From Pseudomonadales bacterium (GTDB taxonomy: Bacteria > Pseudomonadota > Gammaproteobacteria > Pseudomonadales > Ketobacteraceae), in assembly GCA_002701845.1 (NCBI GenBank), contig NZXG01000024.1:1-64000 (forward strand): a stretch of DNA of 64,000 bases, read 5' to 3'. A program made the position numbers and the translations under genes. The notes beneath the pieces are model-generated. The model was not told the origin of the DNA. It ran no database searches and saw nothing but the letters and a program-made list of their open reading frames with translations. Numbering within the stretch: position 1 is the stretch's first letter; every line of letters starts with the position of its first letter. Positions 49,622-58,758 of this stretch are shown here, one piece after another.

Positions 49622-50584
49622 ATGGTGCATATCGATAGGGTCGATCTGAATCTGTACGTGGTGTTGGATGCCATCTACCAGGAGGGCTCCATTACCCGGG
49701 CTGCCACCCGCCTCAATCTGACCCAGCCAGCGGTGAGCCACGCCCTGGCCCGGTTGCGTGAGGTTTACGGGGATCCTTTGTTCGTGCGCGCCGGCAACCG
49801 TATGGCACCCACCGCCGCCACCCGGGCCATGATCCAGCCGGTGCGGGAAGCGCTGCAGCAGCTACAGGCCACCTTCAATGCACCGCAGGGTTTCAATCCC
49901 GCCACCAACCGCAAACAGATGGTGGTGGCCATGCGGGGAGTGGTGGAATCCGTACTGCTCCCGGAGCTGGTGGCACAACTGGAAATCCAGGCACCACTGA
50001 TGCAGTTCACCAGTATCCGGGTGCCGCGCCGGGATATGGAAACGGAGCTGGCGGCGGGGCGGTTGGATCTGGCGTTTGATGTGTTGCTACCGGTGGCCGC
50101 CAGTATCCGTCATCAGGTGCTGCAGGAGGACCGTTTCGTGGTGGTGGCGCGGAAGCGGCATCCGCAGTTGCGGGGTGGTCTGGATCTGGAGCGTTATCTG
50201 GGGTTGCGTCACGTGGTGGTGTCATCCCGCCGCAGTGGGCCGGTGGTGGAGGATTTTGAACTGGGTCGGCTGGGTTATCACCGGCAGATTGGTATGCGCT
50301 GCCAGAATTACTTCGTGGCCCTGAGTACCGTGGCCCGTTCGCAAATGCTGCTGACAGTGCCCGAGAATTATGCGCTGCGCAATCATCATTATCACGATCT
50401 GAAAATCTGGCCCATGCCGGTGCCCCTGCAACCGGTTGCCAGTTACATGTACTGGCACGAGGCGGCTCAGGGTGACCCCGCCAATGACTGGTTGCGGCAG
50501 CAGGTGATGGCCTTGCATCAGCGGCTGCAGCGGCCCCGGCGCAATGGCCACGCCGGCAGCGCCAGCTCCAGCTCCAGCGGGTAG
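49622..50584 (+). CDS. LysR-family regulator of the ACAD operon
   Basis: This 320-residue LysR protein has the helix-turn-helix at about residues 10-65 (YQEGSITRAATRLNLTQPAV, then SHALARLREVYGDPLFVR), followed by the two-lobed effector domain. It is divergent from the acyl-CoA dehydrogenase operon with 86 bases between, the classic position for a pathway-specific activator. Its last 22 codons overlap the convergent EEP gene on the opposite strand, and its C-terminal tail (RRNGHAGSASSSSSG) is low-complexity and probably non-functional. Confidence 0.9.
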   Translation: MVHIDRVDLNLYVVLDAIYQEGSITRAATRLNLTQPAVSHALARLREVYGDPLFVRAGNRMAPTAATRAMIQPVREALQQLQATFNAPQGFNPATNRKQMVVAMRGVVESVLLPELVAQLEIQAPLMQFTSIRVPRRDMETELAAGRLDLAFDVLLPVAASIRHQVLQEDRFVVVARKRHPQLRGGLDLERYLGLRHVVVSSRRSGPVVEDFELGRLGYHRQIGMRCQNYFVALSTVARSQMLLTVPENYALRNHHYHDLKIWPMPVPLQPVASYMYWHEAAQGDPANDWLRQQVMALHQRLQRPRRNGHAGSASSSSSG

Positions 50585-51246
50585 TGATCGGACAGGTAGC
50601 GGGTTAGTGGGGTTTTCACCACCTGGATGGCTTGCACCAGCTCCCGTGGCTTGCACCAGGCCCGGTCCAGGCGGAACAGGGGCAGGCGGGTGGGAAAGGT
50701 CTTACCCGCCGGTTGCGGGTGGAGTAGCCGGTCAACCCGGGTGAAGGCGCGGGAAAACAGTTGCCACTCGTTGAAGTCACCCGCCACCACCAGGGGGATG
50801 TCCAACGCCGGCCGCTGGCGCAGGTGTGTGCTCAGCAGATGAATTTGAGCCCGCCGTTCAATCCGGTTCAGGCCGTTGTGGGTATTGATCACATGCAGCG
50901 GCCCCTGGGGCGTGCGCAGGATCGCCTCCTGAATATTGCGGGATTCAAACCCGTGCTGGCTGGTGTCCACGGTGCCGGTATATGTGGCCGGGTAGCGGGT
51001 GAGTATGGCATTGCCATACCAGCCGTAGGGGCCCACCACAGTGGGGGAGGGCAACAGCCAGCGAAAATGCCGGCCGCACAGTGCGTCGATATCGTCCTGG
51101 GTGATGCGGGAACGGGGGCGGGTGTCGAATTCCTGAAGCAGAGCCACATCCACCTGGCGCTGCTGCAGAAAGTCACCAATGCGGGCGTAGTCGTGTATAC
51201 CGTCGGTGCCCACACCGCCGTGTATGTTGTAACTCATTAAACGCAT
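50518..51246 (-). CDS. Endonuclease/exonuclease/phosphatase-family protein
   Basis: This 242-residue EEP-fold protein starts MRLMSYNIHGG, has the metal-binding VALLQEFD, INTHNGL, VVAGDFNEW and the terminal SDHYPLELEL, all standard EEP motifs. Related proteins cut nucleic acid or hydrolyse phospholipid head groups. Its start overlaps the stop of the phospholipase D/DedA gene by one base, so the two are coupled. Its 3' end overlaps LysR by 67 bases. Confidence 0.87.
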   Translation of the reverse strand: MRLMSYNIHGGVGTDGIHDYARIGDFLQQRQVDVALLQEFDTRPRSRITQDDIDALCGRHFRWLLPSPTVVGPYGWYGNAILTRYPATYTGTVDTSQHGFESRNIQEAILRTPQGPLHVINTHNGLNRIERRAQIHLLSTHLRQRPALDIPLVVAGDFNEWQLFSRAFTRVDRLLHPQPAGKTFPTRLPLFRLDRAWCKPRELVQAIQVVKTPLTRYLSDHYPLELELALPAWPLRRGRCSR

Positions 51247-53396
51247 CAGGCCGCTGTTTTATCCGCTTGCAGGTTTTTCGCCACTTTCTGGGACACCATG
51301 ATCACCGCCACCCAGATCAGAATACCCAACGTCAGGTAGCTGATGGACTCAGCGGAGGGGTCGGTGGCCAGCTGCGAGAGGGAATCACCCACCAGCCCCT
51401 TGGCAATCATCGGCGGCAGCATGCCCAGGAATGTGCCCAGCAGAAACGGCAGTAAGCGGATGGAGGAGATTCCCGCCACCAGATTCACCAGGCTGTAGGG
51501 CGCCACGGGAATCAGACGGATGGTGGCTACGCCCGCCACGCCGCTGTTGGTGAACTTCTCATCCACTTTGCGCACCCTGGGGCCACCCAGTTTACGCAGG
51601 CCCCGGTCACCGATGATCTTGCCCAGCAGAAACATCAGCCAGGCGCTGCAGAGTGCCCCGGCCATACCATACACCGGGCCCCACACCGGCCCGAACACTG
51701 CCGCCACTGCCAGCGACATCACCGTCACCGGAAAGAAAAACAAACCACCGATGACATACACCGCCAAGACCGAGGGCAGAGCGAACTGCGTATTCCGGCT
51801 TTCCTCGAGAAACTGGCTCAGATTGTCACTGTTGAACCAACTGAAATAATGATTCGCCGCCAGGATGGCACCGGCGAGCAACAGAAACAACAGCACTGCA
51901 CTGCCGATAATCAGGGACTTCTTGCGGGGATTGGGCACGCTGATGGGGCGTGCTCCGGGTACCGATAACGGTGGCACCAGAGGTTCTTCGGGATCCGACA
52001 GGGGGGTCAGGACATCCTGCCAGGATTTGTCGGTGAAAGCCTCGTCGTTGACTTCCTCGAGATGGTAACGATGGGGATCGTCGCATTGCATCAGATCCTC
52101 CAGCGGATGGTCACCGGCGATCAGACGACTGACTTCGGCAATATCACGGCCAGTGTGTTCGGCGATGAGATCGTCCCGCACCCGGCGAATGGACTCCCGG
52201 TGGGCCTCGGTGTCACCGGCAAAAATCAAATCACATTCGGTATCCAGCGCCATGGAGCGGTTACTGAGATTGGAGGAGCCGATCACCAGATAGCGGTCGT
52301 CGATGGTCATAACCTTCGAATGAACGCGTTTCAGCGCCCGCTCCCCCTGATCGTCCAGCATGGAGGAATGGGTCAGCACCACCCGATGGGAATCCAGCCC
52401 CTGCTCCAGGATAGCCTTGAAGTCGATGCGTCCGGCCCAGTAGGCCTCGCACTCCATGGTACCCTTGGGATCGTAGGAGCTGACGATCAATACCTTGAGT
52501 TCCGGCTTTTGTTTCATGCGGCGGTTCAGGGCTTCAGCGATTTCCTCCCGGCTGGCAAACTGGTTTTCGATGTAGATAAAGTGTTCCGCCTGTTCAATCA
52601 GATCCAGCAACATATGCCGAACCTCCTGCACCGGATCCACATCATCCATAAAAGGAATCGTGCGGGCGATGGCGCAGGGAATATCTTCAAGCAGCGGTGG
52701 ATATTGCCGCGGCCAGCAGGGGGGCAGCTCACCTTGTATGGCGGGGGAGCCGAGCGGCAGCGATTCCGTATCGGTGGCCCGCTGCCAGCGCCAGCGCAAC
52801 AGTTTGGCGTATTCCTGAACCACCGGACCGCACACCATCACCTGCACATCGTGCAGCGGGCCATAGGGTCCGTCCGGGTCATCCCGGCGCGGGTCGTGGG
52901 GCAGGTGGTCACGGGTGTCCCAGCGGCTGACCGCCACATCCATGCCGCCGGTAAATACTAACTGATCGTCAACCACCACGATTTTCTGATGCTGACTGCC
53001 GCCCATGGGAATGGTGTCGTCCAGGCAGATGTGGACGTTCGCCGGGGTTTTTTCCTCCCACACTTCCTTGGCCCAAAGCTCGCGACTGCTGAAGAAGGCG
53101 AGCGAGGAATCCCAGCGCAACAGAAACATTTGCAGCTCCGGATTTTGTTCGGCCTTCCACGCCAGCAGATCGCTGATCACCACTGGAGTTTCGGCGGTTT
53201 CGGCCTCTTCCCCCTGCAGCAGGGCAATACGGCTGTCGATGTCCCAGCCGGCGATAAAGATCGATTCCCGGGCCGCCAGGATGGCGTGATACAGTGCCCG
53301 GTAATAATGTTCACAGTCCACCAATGGCGTGCCGTGGCTGGCATAGCTGCTGCGCCAGCAGTTGGCGTTTTCGTGGAACAGTGCGGAGGCTTGCAT
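51246..53396 (-). CDS. Phospholipase D-like protein with C-terminal DedA/VTT membrane domain
   Basis: This 716-residue fusion has a cytosolic PLD unit with two HKD motifs, HQKIVVVDDQLVFTGG (His near 136) and HSKVMTIDDRYLVIGSSN (His near 359), the layout of cardiolipin synthase-type enzymes. The C-terminal part has a membrane helix (about 498-520) and a VTT/DedA domain (about 530-700; FPVTVMSLAVAAVFGPVWGP then LGTFLGMLPPMIAKGLVGDS). VTT proteins are lipid scramblases or transporters. The coupled EEP gene suggests a phospholipid-remodelling pair. The substrate is unknown. Confidence 0.9.
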   Translation of the reverse strand: MQASALFHENANCWRSSYASHGTPLVDCEHYYRALYHAILAARESIFIAGWDIDSRIALLQGEEAETAETPVVISDLLAWKAEQNPELQMFLLRWDSSLAFFSSRELWAKEVWEEKTPANVHICLDDTIPMGGSQHQKIVVVDDQLVFTGGMDVAVSRWDTRDHLPHDPRRDDPDGPYGPLHDVQVMVCGPVVQEYAKLLRWRWQRATDTESLPLGSPAIQGELPPCWPRQYPPLLEDIPCAIARTIPFMDDVDPVQEVRHMLLDLIEQAEHFIYIENQFASREEIAEALNRRMKQKPELKVLIVSSYDPKGTMECEAYWAGRIDFKAILEQGLDSHRVVLTHSSMLDDQGERALKRVHSKVMTIDDRYLVIGSSNLSNRSMALDTECDLIFAGDTEAHRESIRRVRDDLIAEHTGRDIAEVSRLIAGDHPLEDLMQCDDPHRYHLEEVNDEAFTDKSWQDVLTPLSDPEEPLVPPLSVPGARPISVPNPRKKSLIIGSAVLLFLLLAGAILAANHYFSWFNSDNLSQFLEESRNTQFALPSVLAVYVIGGLFFFPVTVMSLAVAAVFGPVWGPVYGMAGALCSAWLMFLLGKIIGDRGLRKLGGPRVRKVDEKFTNSGVAGVATIRLIPVAPYSLVNLVAGISSIRLLPFLLGTFLGMLPPMIAKGLVGDSLSQLATDPSAESISYLTLGILIWVAVIMVSQKVAKNLQADKTAA

Positions 53397-53666
53397 GGTA
53401 TCTCCCTGTCAAACTGTGCCTTGTCTGGATTATGAAAGGTAATCAAGCAGGTACTGTGCCAGCCTCGCCCTGCCGGGCGAAGCCCGGTGCCTCGGGGAGC
53501 GGGCTCCCATTACTGGCGTTGCGGCACGGAAAAAGCGCCGCTGGGGTGTAATATTTACAAACCGGCCCGGGGTTAGCCGGCGCTATCAGGGCGCATGAAG
53601 TGCCCTGTCGGGCCCGGTGCCGCATTTGCATAACGCTTTTGACAGCGATTTTGAGGAACAGTGTAC

Positions 53667-55850
53667 ATGGCAATGGCAAAGCGAATCGGGATTATTCTGG
53701 GGGGATTGCTGGCGTTACTGATTCTGGTGGTGGTGCTGGTTATTCTCCTGGTGGACCCCAACGCCCATAAAGGGCGCATTAGTGAGCTGGTGGAAAGTCG
53801 CAGCGGTTACCAATTGGCGCTGGAGGGTGACCTGGGTTGGAGTCTGTTCCCGGTGCTGGGCCTGGATGTCGGCGCCGGCAGCCTGGCCGTGGATTCCCAA
53901 ACCGACCCTTTCCTGCGCTGGCAACAGGCGGCCCTGGGGGTCAAACTGCTGCCGCTGTTTTCCGGGGAACTGCAGGCGGACGAAATCCGCATTGCGGGGT
54001 TGCAGGCCAACCTGCAGGTGGATGCACAGGGCCACAATAACTGGAGCCCCCAGGTGGCAGCAGAACCCGCCAGTGCCGGATCAGCCGCCGGCGGGGATGA
54101 GGGCGCGCCGTTGGAGCAGCGGCTGCAGGCGGTGACCATCCCGCTGTTGATGGTGACGGAGTCCCGATTCAGCTATCGGGATCAGACTGCGGGCACGGAT
54201 CTGCAGCTGACCCTGGACCGGCTGCGGTTGAAAGATGTGCAGTGGCAGGACCCCATCAGTCTGGATCTGGAAGCCGGGATCCAGCAGGGCCCGGATTTGA
54301 CGGTGTCAGTGACGCTTGAAAGTCAGCTGAGCCCCCGGCTGGCGGAGCAGCGGATAGTGCTGGACGCCATCAAGCTGCAGCTAAAACTGGCGGGCCTGAC
54401 GCCCCAGCCTGTGCCCATAGAGCTCCAGGCCGGGGGCGAGCTGAACTGGGGGCAGGGCACTGCCCGGCTGAATCTGGAGCGAATCTCCCTGGCGCAACTG
54501 GTGTTGTCTGGCGAGCTCACAGCCACCGACCTCAACCAAAGCCCGCGCTTGCAGGGCCAGCTGGATTCCCGGAAGGTGGCGCCCCGTCAATTGCTTACAA
54601 GCCTGGGGCTGGAACCACCCCCGATGGGCGACGACGTCCTCAGACACCTGCAATTCAAAAGCCGGCTCAGCGGCACCGACGAGCGCCTGCTACTGAATAA
54701 TCTGCAACTGACACTGGATGACAGTACTCTGACCGGCCAGTTGAGTATTGGTGACTTTGCGGCCATGGCCCTGGGCTTCGATCTGCAGCTGGACCGTATC
54801 AACCTGGACGCCTACCTGCCGCCTTCCCCGGCGGAAGAAGGCAAAGACGGTACCTCCGGCGACGCGCCTGCCGGGGATGATCAACTGCTGCCGGTGGAAG
54901 CCCTGCGCCAGTTGAACCTTGCCGGCACTCTGCAGGTGGGCGAACTGCAGTACTGGCAGCAATCCGCCCGGGACATGCGGATCAAAGTCAACGCCCGGGA
55001 TGGCCTGCTCAGGGTGGAGCCGCTGCAGGCGGAGTTGCTGGACGGCGCGCTGAACGGGTCATTGCGACTGGATGTGCGGGGCCCGGCGCCGCAAATGACC
55101 ACCCGGCTGGACGTGGAGCAACTGGAACTGGCGCCGGTCAGCTCCCGGCTGATGGAAAAGAACCTGATCTCGGGGCGGGCCTCGTTGCTGCTGGACAGCA
55201 CTGCCAGCGGCAACACCACCGATGAACTGCTGCGCAGTGCCCTGGGTGAGCTGCAGCTTAATGTGGCGGAAGGCATTCTGCACGGGGTGAATCTGAACGC
55301 CATTGTGGTGGACGCCCTGCGGGATCAATTGCGCCGGGTGGAGCAATTGTTTCCCAATTACCAGGAGTACCTGCCCCGGCAGTTGCAGGAGGACACCGAC
55401 ATCAGCCGCCTGCAGGCCCGGGCCCGGATCGAAAACGGGGAATTGATCATGCCGGACTTCGCGTTCTACACCGGCGCCAGCGGCATTGATGCCCAGGGCC
55501 GGGTGGATCTGCTGGAACAGGCCTTTGTGTTCGATTTCGGGGTGGCGCTGTCGGCCCTTGAGCGCAATAAATATTTGCACGGCGCCCGCTGGCCGGTGCA
55601 CTGTGCCGGTCAGCTGTCCGGGGCTCCGGCGGACTGGTGTCGTCCGGACCTGAGTGCAATCAGTAGCATCCTGAAACAGGCCGCCGGCGACGCCCTGAAA
55701 AACAAATCCGCCGCCGAGTTGGGGGACAAACTGGGGCTGGAGGCGGAAGATCAGCAACAGTTGCGGCAGGAAGTGCAGGACAAGCTGCAAGCGGAAGAAG
55801 AACGCGCTAAGCGTAAGTTGCGGGAAAAGCTCAACAAGCTGTTGGATTGA
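53667..55850 (+). CDS. asmA: AsmA-family outer-membrane lipid transport protein
   Basis: This protein of about 727 residues has an N-terminal membrane anchor (about 7-30, GGLLALLILVVVLVILLVD) and a long periplasmic beta-rich body with the AsmA start (RGRI-type turn, then RSGYQLALEGDLGWSLFPVLG). The C-terminal AsmA_2 region has LDSTASGNTTDELLRSALGE and DARIENGELIMPDF-like blocks. AsmA proteins bridge membranes and carry phospholipids outward. The ATG at 53667 has gagga nine bases before; a GTG upstream and an ATG downstream are alternatives. It faces the PLD/DedA gene across 270 bases with several GC-rich hairpins. Confidence 0.9.
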   Translation: MAMAKRIGIILGGLLALLILVVVLVILLVDPNAHKGRISELVESRSGYQLALEGDLGWSLFPVLGLDVGAGSLAVDSQTDPFLRWQQAALGVKLLPLFSGELQADEIRIAGLQANLQVDAQGHNNWSPQVAAEPASAGSAAGGDEGAPLEQRLQAVTIPLLMVTESRFSYRDQTAGTDLQLTLDRLRLKDVQWQDPISLDLEAGIQQGPDLTVSVTLESQLSPRLAEQRIVLDAIKLQLKLAGLTPQPVPIELQAGGELNWGQGTARLNLERISLAQLVLSGELTATDLNQSPRLQGQLDSRKVAPRQLLTSLGLEPPPMGDDVLRHLQFKSRLSGTDERLLLNNLQLTLDDSTLTGQLSIGDFAAMALGFDLQLDRINLDAYLPPSPAEEGKDGTSGDAPAGDDQLLPVEALRQLNLAGTLQVGELQYWQQSARDMRIKVNARDGLLRVEPLQAELLDGALNGSLRLDVRGPAPQMTTRLDVEQLELAPVSSRLMEKNLISGRASLLLDSTASGNTTDELLRSALGELQLNVAEGILHGVNLNAIVVDALRDQLRRVEQLFPNYQEYLPRQLQEDTDISRLQARARIENGELIMPDFAFYTGASGIDAQGRVDLLEQAFVFDFGVALSALERNKYLHGARWPVHCAGQLSGAPADWCRPDLSAISSILKQAAGDALKNKSAAELGDKLGLEAEDQQQLRQEVQDKLQAEEERAKRKLREKLNKLLD

Positions 55851-55939
55851 CCGGCGGGGTGCCGGGGACTCGAGAATCCCGTAAATTTTGCCATACTTAG
55901 GTTATTCGTCCATAACCGCCCCAGGCCAGAGCAAGCAGT

Positions 55940-57706
55940 ATGGCAGTTCCCCAGACGGTTCATCATGGCCCCCAGTGCCGCTGTGCCGACCCCATCGCCA
56001 ATTCCCGGCAGTGGCGCGAGCATCAACAGCGATATTATCAGTTTTCTTCCCGCCCCCTGGGGGAAATCCTGATGGATTTGCAGTTGATCACCCCGGCACA
56101 GCTGGAGCAGGCGCTGCAGCAACAGAAAGTCTCCCACAAACGTCTGGGGGAGGTGCTCATCGAGCAGGGAGTGGTGGAACGCGAGGCGGTACTTAAAGGC
56201 TTGTGTGAGCGGTTCGGGGTACCCTTCGTCAATTTGCGGCAGTTTGACGTGGACCCCAAGGCGGTGGCGCTGGTGCCCGGTCATTTCGCCCGCAAGCATA
56301 TGGTGATGCCAATATTGCTGGACGCCGACCGGCTGCTGATCGCCATCCCCGATCCCTCGGACAGCGAACTGATCAACATGCTGCGGTTCATGACCGGCAA
56401 GATGCTGGAATTCTGCCTGGCGACCCCGGCGGACATCGCCTACGCCATCAGTGCCTACTATGGCGGCCAGGAGATGCAGTCGGCGCTGGACGATCTGGCG
56501 GTTTTCTCCGCCGATGAGCCGTTTCACCTGGATGCTGATGGCGATGAAGCCCTGGGTAACGAACGGCCGGTGGTGCAACTGGTGCAAAGTGTGATTGCCG
56601 ACGCCATGGCCCGGCGCGCATCGGACGTTCATATCCGGCCCCGGGAGAGCCTGGTGGAACTGTATTTCCGGGTGGATGGCGTGCTGCAGCCTATTCGCTC
56701 CTTCAGCAAGAAGCTGCTGCCGGCGGTGGTCAGTCGTATTAAGATCGTGGGTAACATGGATATTTCCGAACATCGCCTGCCCCAGGATGGCCGCTCCCGG
56801 ATTCATTATCTGGATAAGACCGTGGATCTGCGGCTGTCAGTGATTCCCACCATTCATGGCGAGAGCGTGGTAATTCGCCTGCTGGACACCCAGTTCGCCC
56901 TCAAAAGTCTGGAGGCCCTGGGATTCAACGAGGGGGATGCCCAGGCCCTGCGTCACCTGCTGAGCCGCAATAACGGTATTTTCCTGGTGACCGGCCCCAC
57001 CGGCTCCGGCAAATCCACTACGCTCTACACCGCCCTGGATCATATCCGGGCCCGCAATGTGAATGTGATCACGGTGGAGGATCCGGTGGAATATCACGTG
57101 GACGGTGTTACCCAGATCCAGGTGAACCACGACACCGGTTACAGCTTTGCCCGCGCCCTGCGGCATATCCTGCGGCACGATCCGGACGTGATTATGGTGG
57201 GGGAAATCCGCGACCAGGAGACCGCCAAAATGGCCGTGGAAAGCGCGCTCACCGGCCACCTGGTATTAAGCACCCTGCACACCAGCGACGCCGCCACCAC
57301 GGTGAACCGTCTGATCGAAATCGGGGTGGAACCCTATCTGGTGAACAGTGCCCTGATTGGGGTGCTGGCCCAGCGCCTGGTACGCTGCAACTGCCCGCAC
57401 TGTCAGGTACCGGAGCCTGTGGAGCCGGCGGTAAGACAGATACTGGGGGTGGGGGAGGACGAGGTGTTTTATCAGGGCCAGGGCTGCGAGCTCTGTCATA
57501 ACACGGGAGTTGAGGGGCGGATGGCCGTCTACGAACTGCTGCAAATGACGCCGGCACTGCGTGATCTGCTGGCGCAGCGGGTGCCGGCGGAACGGCTGGC
57601 GGAGCAGGCCAGGGGCGAAGGCATGATCCCGCTCACGGACCACGCCCTCAGTCTGGCCCGACGGGGCCGTATCGCACTGGCTGAGGTGTACCGGATACGG
57701 CTGTAG
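55940..57706 (+). CDS. GspE/PilB-family ATPase with N-terminal MshEN domain
   Basis: This 588-residue secretion or pilus ATPase has an N-terminal MshEN domain (about 40-100), a Walker A GPTGSGKST near residue 352, EDPVEYHVDGV, the GEIRDQETAKMAVESALTGH box and a zinc tetracysteine site (RCNCPHC, then CELCHN). The first MshEN motif, LGEILMDLQLITPAQLEQAL followed by QQQ, fits the cyclic-di-GMP-binding pattern, so the ATPase is probably controlled by that signal. No secretin, inner-membrane or pilin genes are nearby. The start at 55940 has a weak ribosome binding site. It ends two bases before the convergent ADC-like gene. Confidence 0.88.
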   Translation: MAVPQTVHHGPQCRCADPIANSRQWREHQQRYYQFSSRPLGEILMDLQLITPAQLEQALQQQKVSHKRLGEVLIEQGVVEREAVLKGLCERFGVPFVNLRQFDVDPKAVALVPGHFARKHMVMPILLDADRLLIAIPDPSDSELINMLRFMTGKMLEFCLATPADIAYAISAYYGGQEMQSALDDLAVFSADEPFHLDADGDEALGNERPVVQLVQSVIADAMARRASDVHIRPRESLVELYFRVDGVLQPIRSFSKKLLPAVVSRIKIVGNMDISEHRLPQDGRSRIHYLDKTVDLRLSVIPTIHGESVVIRLLDTQFALKSLEALGFNEGDAQALRHLLSRNNGIFLVTGPTGSGKSTTLYTALDHIRARNVNVITVEDPVEYHVDGVTQIQVNHDTGYSFARALRHILRHDPDVIMVGEIRDQETAKMAVESALTGHLVLSTLHTSDAATTVNRLIEIGVEPYLVNSALIGVLAQRLVRCNCPHCQVPEPVEPAVRQILGVGEDEVFYQGQGCELCHNTGVEGRMAVYELLQMTPALRDLLAQRVPAERLAEQARGEGMIPLTDHALSLARRGRIALAEVYRIRL

Positions 57707-57708
57707 CG

Positions 57709-58551
57709 TCACACCCGCAAACTGCTGCCCGCCAGCGGACGCAGCCGGTGGCTGCTGGGTTTTGCCTCCTGCAACTCTTCAATCACCGTGCCTTCGTCAT
57801 AACGCCCTTGATAACAGTCGCTGCTCAGCAGCACCAACGGCCGTTTGCCATTCAGGCCCAGCGTCCGAAAATCATTGATGGCGGGGTGATCCTGATCCCC
57901 CAAATACAGCCGGAACCCCAGGGCAAAGCGGCAATCCAGGGGGAACCGGCTGTCCAATATGGAGCGCAGCAACTGGTGCTTACGCCAGGAGAACATGGTG
58001 AAACTCAGGGGCCGCAAGCGCCCCAGGCGCGGCCCCACGCCGCCGAAGGCCAACAAGGGCTGACCGGCACCGTATTCCCGCACCTGGCAGTTCAAGCGGC
58101 CGCCATTCAGCTGCGGATCAATATCCGCCATGGATTTCTGATGGCCCCAGATCTCCCGGCTGACCACCATGGAATGATCGTCATCGGTGAGGCAGTGCAA
58201 CAGATAGAATCCCATGTGGCGCTGATCGGCCCGGTTGAACAACTCCCGCCAGGGGGAGACCGGCTGGAATCCGTGCTTGCGGCATACCGGCACCGCGAGG
58301 GAGGCAATGGCATGGGGCCGGTCGCTGCAGACGTTGAAATTGGCCATTACCAGGGACACCACCGCATACCGCCCCAATACCATGGCCGGAGTGAAGCTGC
58401 TGTCCGCCAACAGATGCTGAACCCGGTCCCGGCGCGCCAAAAACAGCGCCAGTACGTAGTCCCCCTCCTTAAAGAACATAGGAAGCTGAACCGGGCCCCG
58501 GGTGGTGGCAACCGGCCGTTGGGGGATCTGGAAATAGGGGTCGATCTGCAT
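57709..58551 (-). CDS. Acetoacetate-decarboxylase-like protein
   Basis: This 280-residue protein has the ADC-type layout: FKEGDYVLALFLARRDRVQH near the N-terminus, a middle MGFYLLHCLTDDDHSMVVSR followed by EIWGHQKSMADID, matching the family motif GREIWGFPK, and a C-terminal barrel half. The Lys of GHQK may be the Schiff-base Lys, but the hydrophobic pocket and the Glu partner are not confirmed. Members decarboxylate acetoacetate or act on other keto acids. No partner gene is near. Confidence 0.65.
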   Translation of the reverse strand: MQIDPYFQIPQRPVATTRGPVQLPMFFKEGDYVLALFLARRDRVQHLLADSSFTPAMVLGRYAVVSLVMANFNVCSDRPHAIASLAVPVCRKHGFQPVSPWRELFNRADQRHMGFYLLHCLTDDDHSMVVSREIWGHQKSMADIDPQLNGGRLNCQVREYGAGQPLLAFGGVGPRLGRLRPLSFTMFSWRKHQLLRSILDSRFPLDCRFALGFRLYLGDQDHPAINDFRTLGLNGKRPLVLLSSDCYQGRYDEGTVIEELQEAKPSSHRLRPLAGSSLRV

Positions 58552-58687
58552 GCAGTATCCAGGTTGGGTGCTGTGTTTAAACCATATACGATTATAACCA
58601 GATCATGCGGGCCACCCAGCGGTTTGTTGGGTCAAAATCGTCAGTAGAATGGCCTTTTTTCATAGTTTAACCGCAATGGGTCGCTTA

Positions 58688-58716
58688 TTTTCAGCCTCAG
58701 GCGCCTTTGCTATAAT
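58688..58716 (+). promoter_or_regulatory. guaB promoter
   Basis: TTTTCA (58688-58693) and a perfect TATAAT (58711-58716) are 17 bases apart, 43 bases before the guaB ATG. The discriminator is cgcgcg, which fits stringent (ppGpp) control of GTP synthesis genes. Confidence 0.65.
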
Positions 58717-58758
58717 CGCGCGTTCACTACCTCCCCCCGGTTACAAGGCTGACACTGC

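Noticed and set aside
53397-53666. GC-rich inverted repeats between the PLD-DedA and asmA genes considered as an insertion or REP element
   Set aside because: Several short stems occur, but no clear unit, target duplication or second copy could be seen.
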